Shown here one piece after another: positions 23,564 to 29,976 of a stretch of 29,976 bases of DNA (positions within the stretch are counted from its first letter, which is position 1; each line of letters starts with the position of its first letter). A program made the position numbers and the translations under genes. Under the pieces are notes generated by a model that worked only from the letters and a program-made list of their open reading frames with translations, ran no database searches and was not told where the DNA came from. The stretch is from CAZWHE01 sp964633825 (GTDB lineage: Bacteria > Planctomycetota > B15-G4 > CAYZWU01), in the NCBI GenBank assembly GCA_964633825.1, contig CAZWHE010000031.1, positions 1-29,976 on the forward strand, written 5' to 3'.

Positions 23564-26368
23564 CTACTCCCCCTCATCCGCCGGAAGCCTGGCACGCCAC
23601 TCCGCCGCCTTGTCGGCTTTCCCCCAGGCATCGTACAGGTCGACCAGGCAGGAGAGCGCCTGGTGCGTCCGGCTGTTGTCTTCGCCGAAGGACACGGCAA
23701 ACCCGGAGTAGGCTTTGAGCAGGTGTTCCTCCGCCTCGGTGTACCGCTCGAGACCGGCCAGGCACTTCGCGTACACCAGGTGGAGAAAGAGTTTTGATTG
23801 ATGCCCCTCGGGCAGGGCCGCGGCATCGTCGAAACCCTTTTCGAGAAGGGGCAGGGCTTCGGACAGGCGGCCCTGTGAAACGAGCAAATCGGCCAGGCAG
23901 TTCATCGTCGTGATCGTGTCGGGATGTTCCTCTCCGAGAACGCGGACACGTATCTCGAGAACCTGCCGGTAAATCGGCTCTGCTTCGCCGAGCTTGCCCC
24001 ATTCGAAGAGAACATTGGCCAGGCAGGTCATCGAGCTCAGTGTGGCCGGATGCTCCATCCCCTGGCTGTCTCTTCGGAATGCGACGACTTCCTTCGCAAT
24101 CGATTCGGCTTCGGCGAACCTTCCTTGATCGCCCAGCACGCAGGCGAGATCATTCATGGAGTTGAAAATATCAGGGTGTTCGCTTCTCAGCGTACGCCGA
24201 CGGATTTCGAGGGTTTTTCGATAGATCGCTTCCGCCTCTAAAAATTTATCCTGCCCGCGAAGCAGACCCGCAATGTTCCCATTTGAACAGAGCGTCTCGG
24301 GGTGCTCGCTTCCCAGGGTTCGGTTGCGGACATGGAGAACCTCCCGGAGAATCGCTTCGGCCTCGCTGAACTTGCTCTGATGTCTGAGCACACTGGCGAG
24401 GTTGTTCAGAGCGCCGAGCGTCATGGGGTGCTCCGGGCCCTTTATCCTCCGGCCGGCATCGGCGATCTTTCTCAGCACGGGTTCCGCCTCTGAATCCTTG
24501 CCCTGGTCGCTCAGCACGGCGGCGAGGTTGTTCATCGTTCGGAGAAGGTTGGGATGATCCTTTCCCAGAACACGATCGCCCATCTCGAGGATCTCGCTGA
24601 AAGCCGATTCGGCGCCCACGAGATCGCCGCTGTTATGAAGAACGATGCCGAGCGTGTTCAGCGGGCCGAGAATAGTGGGATGCTCCTTCCCCAAGGTCCG
24701 GCGGCGGACCCGGACGACCTCCCGCAGAATCGGCCCGGCCTCGGAAAGCTTGCCCCTGCTGCAGAGCGCCGCTGCGAGCTTTTCCATCGACGTCAAAGTC
24801 TCTGAATGCTCTTTCCCCTTGACGCGGCCGTGAATGTCAGCCGCCGCCTGAAGGTGGCGCTCGGCAAGCTCGAACAGGCCGAGCTTCAGATAGGTCCAGC
24901 CGAGCGTCCGCCGCAGCGACGCCTCGATCTCGGGCTGATCCTTGAAATGCTTGTCGATGTCGCCTTCCGCTTTGGCAAGAACGTCCACGACTTTCACATC
25001 CTTTCCGAGCTTGCCGGGGTCGGGAGAGGAGAGCATCCTCTCGAGAAACCTGTTGATCGTCTTCGCCTTTTCCGCCTCGCTCCGGGCCTCCTTCCAGGCC
25101 TTTGTGGCCTCCTCGCTCGCCTCGCGGGTTTTGTCCATCTCCTCACGAATCCGTGGGAGGGACCAGAAGACGATGTTGATGAAAATCGCCACAAAGGCGA
25201 GAAGTGCGACGGCCACGGCCGTGCTCACCACGGGATTGCGCTTGATCACTTTCACCGTCCGCGTGACCGGCCCCGCCGGTTTGGCCAGAATAACCTCGCC
25301 GTCGAGATAGCGGCGGACGTCGCCCCCGAAGGCGGCCATGGTCTGGTAGCGGCGGCGGCGGTCTTTTTCGAGCGCCTTGAGCACGATCGTTTCCACGTCG
25401 CCGCGCAGGGCGCGGTCAACCGTGGAGGGCCGCTTGGGCGGCTCCTCGCGGATCAGGCGCGCCGCTTCGATGACAGCCGTATTGCGAACGTTATAGGGAA
25501 CGGTTCCGCAAAGAAGCTCGTACAAGACCACGCCGAGAGAATAAACATCGCTCCGAATATCGAGGTCGTCGGGATCGGCCTTGCACTGTTCGGGCGACAT
25601 GTACTGGAGGGTCCCGATGAGCTGGCCCACCTCGGTGTGCACCGTGGTCAGGGCCATATCCGAATCGGTGGCGCGGGCCACGCCGAAATCGATGATCTTC
25701 GCCTTCCCCTGCCTGTCCACCAGGATGTTGGACGGCTTGAGATCGCGGTGGATGATCCCCTTCTGGTGGCCGTGGTGCACGGCGTCGCAGACCTGCCCGA
25801 AGAGACGGAGGCGCTCGCGGGCGGCGAGGTTCTTCTCGCGGGCGTAATCGGTAATGGCGAGAGCGTCGGGGATGTACTCCATCACGAAGTAAGGCACGCC
25901 GCCGGCTTCGGCCGCCGCACCCTCCTTCCTGTGGGTGCCGGCCTCGATCACCTGGGCGATGCCGGGATGCCTGAGCCTGGCCAGGATCTGCGACTCGTAC
26001 TCGAAGCGGCGCAGGGCCGACCTCGAAGCAATCCCGGCTTTCATCACCTTGACGGCCACCGTTCGATGGGGATGCTCCTGGAGCGCTTCGTAGACCGTTC
26101 CCATGCCGCCCGACGAGATGAGGCGCTTGAGAACATAGCCCCCTATCCGGCCGCCCACGCGCTCTTCGCCGGTCTGGATCGGTGTTTCGAGAAAATCGCC
26201 CGACCCGGCGTCCGATTCGAGGAGGGCTTTGACCTCGGCAAGGAGATCGGGGTCGCTCCGGCAGGCTTCGTCCAGGAAGGCCCGCCGTTTCTCCGGCCCC
26301 AGCTCGATAGCGGCTTTGAAGATCTCTTTGACGCGCTGCCAGCGATCGGTGTCCATGATTTTGTTCAC
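23564..26368 (-). CDS. Membrane Ser/Thr protein kinase with C-terminal TPR repeats
   Basis: A 934-residue protein. Residues 8-52 are a short helical N-domain (RWQRVKEIFKAAIELGPEKR) typical of this kinase-TPR group. Residues about 77-345 are an active-looking Hanks-type kinase: glycine loop SSGGMGTVY, Lys107, HRDLKPSN (207-214), DFG at 227-229 and SPE near 258. A membrane helix lies at about 379-401, then a charged coiled-coil. From about 480 to the end come roughly ten 42-residue kinesin-light-chain-like TPR units, each with EHP and LAxxL marks. The kinase is cytoplasmic and the TPRs extracytoplasmic if there is only one span. The GTG at 26368 and the ATG at 26356 are both plausible starts. 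Confidence 0.93.
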   Translation of the reverse strand: MNKIMDTDRWQRVKEIFKAAIELGPEKRRAFLDEACRSDPDLLAEVKALLESDAGSGDFLETPIQTGEERVGGRIGGYVLKRLISSGGMGTVYEALQEHPHRTVAVKVMKAGIASRSALRRFEYESQILARLRHPGIAQVIEAGTHRKEGAAAEAGGVPYFVMEYIPDALAITDYAREKNLAARERLRLFGQVCDAVHHGHQKGIIHRDLKPSNILVDRQGKAKIIDFGVARATDSDMALTTVHTEVGQLIGTLQYMSPEQCKADPDDLDIRSDVYSLGVVLYELLCGTVPYNVRNTAVIEAARLIREEPPKRPSTVDRALRGDVETIVLKALEKDRRRRYQTMAAFGGDVRRYLDGEVILAKPAGPVTRTVKVIKRNPVVSTAVAVALLAFVAIFINIVFWSLPRIREEMDKTREASEEATKAWKEARSEAEKAKTINRFLERMLSSPDPGKLGKDVKVVDVLAKAEGDIDKHFKDQPEIEASLRRTLGWTYLKLGLFELAERHLQAAADIHGRVKGKEHSETLTSMEKLAAALCSRGKLSEAGPILREVVRVRRRTLGKEHPTILGPLNTLGIVLHNSGDLVGAESAFSEILEMGDRVLGKDHPNLLRTMNNLAAVLSDQGKDSEAEPVLRKIADAGRRIKGPEHPMTLGALNNLASVLRHQSKFSEAEAILREVLHVRNRTLGSEHPETLCSNGNIAGLLRGQDKFLEAEAIYRKTLEIRRRTLRSEHPDIFNSMNDLACVLGDQGRFAEAESIAKEVVAFRRDSQGMEHPATLSSMTCLANVLFEWGKLGEAEPIYRQVLEIRVRVLGEEHPDTITTMNCLADLLVSQGRLSEALPLLEKGFDDAAALPEGHQSKLFLHLVYAKCLAGLERYTEAEEHLLKAYSGFAVSFGEDNSRTHQALSCLVDLYDAWGKADKAAEWRARLPADEGE

Positions 26369-26402
26369 TCCCTGCCGTCTCGGTTAAAGCGGCTTTTTGA
26401 AC

Positions 26403-26422
26403 GATCATCATAAGGAATGATC
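26403..26422. promoter_or_regulatory. Inverted repeat upstream of the kinase gene
   Basis: GATCAT and ATGATC form a six-base dyad with an eight-base spacer, 35 bases upstream of the kinase start and within the AT-rich 242-base divergent gap. It could be an operator; no matching protein is known here. Confidence 0.3.
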
Positions 26423-26454
26423 AAGGATGAGAAAATAAGCAGAGAGGATAACTC

Positions 26455-26484
26455 TTGCGAAAAACAGACAAATTATGATATGAT
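26455..26484 (+). promoter_or_regulatory. Predicted promoter of the SGNH esterase gene
   Basis: TTGCGA (26455-26460) and TATGAT (26479-26484) are separated by 18 bases. The predicted start is near 26491, giving a leader of about 120 bases. Confidence 0.45.
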
Positions 26485-26493
26485 TTTCAAAGA

Positions 26494-26513
26494 GGCGGGA
26501 ACCCAAACCCGCC
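26494..26513 (+). other. Hairpin at the predicted 5' end of the esterase mRNA
   Basis: GGCGGG and CCCGCC pair around an eight-base loop (AACCCAAA), beginning just after the predicted transcription start. It matches no riboswitch class that I recognise and could stabilise the 5' end. An upstream ATG at 26515 opens an in-frame extension without a ribosome-binding site. Confidence 0.45.
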
Positions 26514-26610
26514 GATGGCACACGAAAAAAGACCATACAAACAGCTTGATCGCCGCACCGCGGTTCCGGTCCCTGCACGAATAAATTCTAAAAAAGGAAG
26601 GAGAACCGAA

Positions 26611-27474
26611 ATGTTGAGACGTTTATTGCCGCTGGGTTTCATTCTTCTTTTCGCCCCGGCCGCCCTCGGCCAGGCCGACTTTGAAGACGTGGTCTGTTTC
26701 GGCGACAGCCTGACCCACAACGACCTCCTCTGGATCGCATACGGCACCCCGCCCGACCTCTACGAGGCGGACCCCATGGAAGCGGTTTTCAACAAGGGCG
26801 CGGAGTCGGGCGATCAGCTCGCCAGCTACGCCGTGGCGGGCTCGGAATCGAGCGACGTCTCCTACCAGGTCGATCTCTACCTCTTCTTCCGCCTGATCGG
26901 CGCCCAGGACGCGGCCTCCCTCTACTGCTTCGAGATCGGCGGGAACGACATTCTGAACAACGACGGCATCCTCGCCGCCTCCCCCCCGGGTCAGGACCCG
27001 GCCGCCGACGCCGTGATCGACAACCTGATCAGCAACATCAAAAACAATCTCATGACGCTCTGGCTCTCGAACATGAACGCCCAGTTCGTCATCTGGACCG
27101 TGCCGGACGTGACGCTCACTCCCGACCTCTGGCACCTCTCCCCCGGCCAGGCCGCCAACTTGCGGGCGCACGTGGAGCGCGCCAATAATTTCATCCGGTC
27201 GCTCCGCCACTTTCCCAACGTCGTTGTTTACGACCTCTACAGGATCCTGCAGATGATCGTGGCCAACCCGCCCGTGCTCTACGGCCACCAGCTCGTTCCC
27301 CCGCCCGCACACGGGGACTACGACCATCTTTTCGCCGACGAGCTCCACCCCACGGCGGTGAGCAACGCTTACATCGCCAACGGCATGATCATCATGATCA
27401 ACAGGAAGTGGAACGACGGGATCCCCAAATACACCAACGCCGAGCTCGCCGATCTGGCGCACATTCCGCACTGA
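26611..27474 (+). CDS. Secreted SGNH/GDSL esterase or lipase
   Basis: A 287-residue hydrolase with a signal peptide (LRRLLPLGFILLFAPAALG, cleavage near residue 20). Block I is VVCFGDSLTHND, with nucleophile Ser33. A Gly in the MEAVFNKGAESGDQLASYAV region, GGNDILN (block III) and DELHPT (block V, with the catalytic Asp and His) complete the family set. It resembles bacterial GDSL phospholipase/lecithinase-type esterases but has no autotransporter barrel, so it should be soluble in the periplasm or released. The start at 26611 is chosen because of GGAAGGAG upstream and because the signal peptide begins there; an in-frame Met 32 codons earlier lies in the leader. Confidence 0.93.
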   Translation: MLRRLLPLGFILLFAPAALGQADFEDVVCFGDSLTHNDLLWIAYGTPPDLYEADPMEAVFNKGAESGDQLASYAVAGSESSDVSYQVDLYLFFRLIGAQDAASLYCFEIGGNDILNNDGILAASPPGQDPAADAVIDNLISNIKNNLMTLWLSNMNAQFVIWTVPDVTLTPDLWHLSPGQAANLRAHVERANNFIRSLRHFPNVVVYDLYRILQMIVANPPVLYGHQLVPPPAHGDYDHLFADELHPTAVSNAYIANGMIIMINRKWNDGIPKYTNAELADLAHIPH

Positions 27475-27503
27475 GGCGGGGGGAGGGTGGACGGTTGATC
27501 AGC

Positions 27504-27519
27504 GAAAATTAGAATTTTC
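27504..27519. terminator. AT-rich inverted repeat between convergent genes
   Basis: GAAAATT and AATTTTC form a perfect seven-base dyad with a two-base centre, in the gap between the esterase stop and the ATPase stop. It could be a weak bidirectional terminator; the stem has little GC. Confidence 0.3.
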
Positions 27520-27555
27520 ACCTGCGATAGAAAGAGAAAAAATGAGTGTCGCCGT

Positions 27556-29880
27556 TCATTTCTTTAATTCCCGGCGCTGTTTTTCAATCCTTTTTCTCAC
27601 GTCCTTACCGACTTCCATTATTTCCTTCGCCACCAACGGCTCCTCACCCAGGTCAAGCCGCAGACCCACAAGTATAGGTTCCATCAGCTCCGAGCTTGGT
27701 GATGCCTGAAGTGTTTCGAGCACATCATGGCCATGTCCTCTGGCCGCCAGTTCCATAATCAATTTGATGGCATCTTTCATAGATTGCTCTACTACAGTTT
27801 TGTCTTTCAGATAAATCCGTAAATATTCAAGCGCTTCCTTAGAGCGTTCCGGTGATCGAAGGATAAGTGTGCTCAATTTTACTGCTGCCCACGAGCTATC
27901 CGGATCTATATCCATCGCCTTTCGGTAAGCTTCTTCGGCTTCATCATATCGATTCAGATGTTCGTGTAGAAGTTGACCAAGAAGTTCCCAACCAAATGAA
28001 ACAGACGGTTCAATCTCGGTGATTTTTCGATAGGCTTCTTCGGCTTTTTCATATTGATTTAAATGATCTTGAAGAAGTAGACCAAGATGCAACCATGGCC
28101 AAGTTATATCTGAATGAATTTCAATAGCTTTTCGGTAGGCTTTTTCTGCCTCATCGTATCGATTCAAGTGCATGTGCAAAAGTTGGCCAAGTTGTCCCCA
28201 TGTCATGGCATGATTATTCTTTATTTTTATAGCTCTACGGTATGCCTCTTCGGCTTGTTCAAAAAGGCTCAAGTTTTCATGATAAATAAATCCAATGGCT
28301 CCCCACTGAACATATTGCAGTGATTCAGGGGTATCCTTGATGGATTCTTTTAAGATCCGAACAGCTTCTTCCGGTTGCTTTTGCTTTTCAAGTAAATCAC
28401 CAACCCGGCTCATTAACTCATTAATACGTTCTAGCTCATCCTTGGATATACCTTTATGGAGCTTACGGAATGAAGCATCTTGTGATTCGATTTCATCATG
28501 TGAATCCCGACGACCAACAACCTGCGCTTCCGATTTCGCTTTGTAAACACTTATCTCATTGATTTGTGGTGGAAGATCTGAAAGCTTAAAAAAATCAGGT
28601 GGTATATTTTTAAGGAATTGTTCCCTGAGCTCTGATTGCTGAATGTTATCCCAAATAATACCGAAAGCACAATAATGGTCACTCCTGACGCGGGGATCAT
28701 TGAGGCAGCAGGCTTCCTCTGCAATATATTTCGCAGCATCGACAAGTTCTTTGGGTTCGTAGAAACGGATCATGAACTGTACGGCGAGGTGCACGCGGTT
28801 TGCCGGTCCCCCTCGACGACGCATCAGATAGTAGACATTGTATAACCGCTCCGCTACTTGGTAAGCAATCTTCCTGGATTCCAAAGGAAGTTCGACAACG
28901 GCGCTCCGGCTAACCAACCGTTTGAGTAGAGAGCTCGCCATATTGACGTTCATTCGAGCATAATCGGAGACCTGTCGGGCTGTAGCAGGATCCCAGATTT
29001 CAGCGAGCGCTAAAAAGGCTTTGCGCTCAGTGGGTGCCAGTCCGTCGATCTGGCTCTTGAAAAAAGCGGTGTGATCATCCACCAGGAACGTTAACTCCTT
29101 TATCAACTCCCGGAAGGATTTGTGCACTCTGAAAGAGGAAAGCATTGCGAGCAGACGTGGGTTTCCTCCGGTAAGGATCTCGATAGGGCGCACTCGATTG
29201 GGATCCAGTGTGTCTCCTGTAACGGAAGACAATAAAAGTCTGCACTCTTCCGTGTTAAGCTGTTTCAATTCGTGGATTTTAAAGGCTTCAAAAAGCGCCT
29301 TGTCAATGCCTTTAATATCATCGAAGCGTTTGGTGGCAGTGGCGAGCAACATGAACCGCGGTTCATTTTGAAGAGTGTGGCGAATTGCCCAGGCGTGCTC
29401 CTTATCACTAAAGTCTTTCATCATCTGGTGCAGATTCTCAACAATAAGCAATATGCGCTTGTTCTTTTTATCGGCGAAATCCAGAAGCTGTGCTAAAGCT
29501 CGGTCCTGCAAGCGGGTCTCACTCGATTCCGTTCGCAGATCCTCGTACGTTCGCATCATGTTTTCGTCGTTCGTACAATCAGCAAGGTGAAAGAGCGATT
29601 CCATCCAGAACTCGCCCGCCGTGGTGGCCTGGTAATTTTCCTCTGCAAAAACGAGCGGAAACCAGCGCTTGTTCAGCTCAGGCATCCGGCGGATCTCTGC
29701 GGCCACGCGGAGAACGAGCATGGTTTTTCCGATGCCCCGCGGACCGATGATCAGGACGTGCTGGTTCGATTCGTACCGGTTGTCACGAATGACATCGAGG
29801 ATGAGATCCAGATCTATTCCACGAACCACAAAGGAATCGACTAATTCATCCTCAGTAAGGAATGCAGGGTTGTATTTCAT
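27556..29880 (-). CDS. STAND-like ATPase with TPR repeats, AT-rich, probably acquired
   Basis: A 774-residue protein. Walker A is GPRGIGKT (46-53). A Walker B-like strand reads ILLIVENLHQ near 143-152, with Glu rather than Asp, and LLATATKRF follows as a sensor-like strand. Residues about 260-370 look like a winged-helix region (PTERKAFLALAEIWDPATARQVSDYA). The C-terminal 250 residues hold at least four 37-residue TPRs (RYDEAEKAYRKAIEI type). The layout suggests a signal-responsive NTPase of the STAND/AAA_16 kind, often seen in regulation or defence. Base composition is clearly lower in GC than all other genes here (line 28201-28260 is 23 of 60 G or C). The start ATG at 29880 lacks an obvious ribosome-binding site. 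Confidence 0.85.
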   Translation of the reverse strand: MKYNPAFLTEDELVDSFVVRGIDLDLILDVIRDNRYESNQHVLIIGPRGIGKTMLVLRVAAEIRRMPELNKRWFPLVFAEENYQATTAGEFWMESLFHLADCTNDENMMRTYEDLRTESSETRLQDRALAQLLDFADKKNKRILLIVENLHQMMKDFSDKEHAWAIRHTLQNEPRFMLLATATKRFDDIKGIDKALFEAFKIHELKQLNTEECRLLLSSVTGDTLDPNRVRPIEILTGGNPRLLAMLSSFRVHKSFRELIKELTFLVDDHTAFFKSQIDGLAPTERKAFLALAEIWDPATARQVSDYARMNVNMASSLLKRLVSRSAVVELPLESRKIAYQVAERLYNVYYLMRRRGGPANRVHLAVQFMIRFYEPKELVDAAKYIAEEACCLNDPRVRSDHYCAFGIIWDNIQQSELREQFLKNIPPDFFKLSDLPPQINEISVYKAKSEAQVVGRRDSHDEIESQDASFRKLHKGISKDELERINELMSRVGDLLEKQKQPEEAVRILKESIKDTPESLQYVQWGAIGFIYHENLSLFEQAEEAYRRAIKIKNNHAMTWGQLGQLLHMHLNRYDEAEKAYRKAIEIHSDITWPWLHLGLLLQDHLNQYEKAEEAYRKITEIEPSVSFGWELLGQLLHEHLNRYDEAEEAYRKAMDIDPDSSWAAVKLSTLILRSPERSKEALEYLRIYLKDKTVVEQSMKDAIKLIMELAARGHGHDVLETLQASPSSELMEPILVGLRLDLGEEPLVAKEIMEVGKDVRKRIEKQRRELKK

Positions 29881-29898
29881 TTGACGCGGACAGATAAC

Positions 29899-29976
29899 TC
29901 ATTCCCCCCTCTTTTCCACCGGGACATAGAACTCGCTATACCTTCGGCGCCACCAGTCCTTTAAAAGCTTAGACAC
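29899..29976 (-). CDS. C-terminal tail of an unidentified protein, cut by window edge
   Basis: Reading the minus strand from the window's end, the last 25 codons (SKLLKDWWRRRYSEFYVPVEKRGE) run to a TGA at 29899, 18 bases before the ATPase start. The residues look like a genuine basic protein tail, and the spacing suggests an operon with the ATPase gene. The protein cannot be identified from this much. Confidence 0.45.
   Translation of the reverse strand: MSKLLKDWWRRRYSEFYVPVEKRGE

Noticed and set aside
24806..26413. Plus-strand open frame of 535 codons antisense to the kinase
   Set aside because: The kinase motifs on the minus strand are unmistakable; the antisense product is low-complexity with no recognisable domain.
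26485..26610. Cyclic-di-GMP or fluoride riboswitch in the esterase leader
   Set aside because: The core motifs of these classes are absent; only one simple hairpin is clear.
29881..29976. Possible tRNA in the last 96 bases
   Set aside because: No acceptor/T-arm pattern could be found; the minus strand instead reads as a plausible protein C-terminus.

Overview
The window is high-GC, densely packed bacterial chromosome. The 100-N run inside one gene marks it as a scaffolded draft or metagenome assembly. Kinase-TPR proteins, DUF5916, DUF6599 and DUF362 proteins and a Haliangium-like microcompartment together suggest an environmental bacterium near Acidobacteriota/Aminicenantes or a similar deep lineage. 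No rRNA or tRNA is present, so this placement is an inference only.

Region 1 (1-7157): the 3' part of a DUF362 gene converges on a minus-strand operon of nine genes for a bacterial microcompartment (BMC). In transcript order these are a winged-helix regulator, an RpiB-DeoC fusion enzyme, a double-stacked-type BMC-T shell trimer, a BMC-H hexamer, a BMC-P pentamer, a CoA-acylating aldehyde dehydrogenase with an N-terminal encapsulation helix, a second BMC-T and two more BMC-P proteins. The chemistry implied is cleavage of 2-deoxyribose-5-phosphate to glyceraldehyde-3-phosphate and acetaldehyde, followed by oxidation of acetaldehyde to acetyl-CoA inside the shell. Two 27-bp near-identical repeats lie upstream of the regulator, and one covers the predicted -10 box. 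The fusion enzyme carries an internal helix resembling the dehydrogenase's encapsulation helix. This is the most interesting system in the window.

Region 2 (7158-12659, minus strand): a stand-alone Lrp/AsnC-type ligand-binding domain, a secreted calcineurin-like phosphoesterase with a LamG-like C-terminus, and an ABC exporter. The exporter's permease is fused to a CPBP (CAAX-type) intramembrane protease.

Region 3 (12893-23541, plus strand): a nucleobase (NAT/NCS2) permease; DUF6599, DUF362 and DUF5916 envelope proteins; a double zinc-ribbon protein broken by the assembly gap; LemA and an HtpX-type protease with an extra zinc ribbon; an EamA transporter fused to DUF6807; and a THEP1-type NTPase with an apparent frameshift at its P-loop.

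Region 4 (23564-29976): a membrane Ser/Thr kinase with TPRs (minus), a secreted SGNH esterase (plus), and an AT-rich, probably imported, ATPase-TPR gene (minus) preceded by the tail of another gene. In-frame tandem repeats recur in three genes of the window, and two genes appear to share one promoter-like element.
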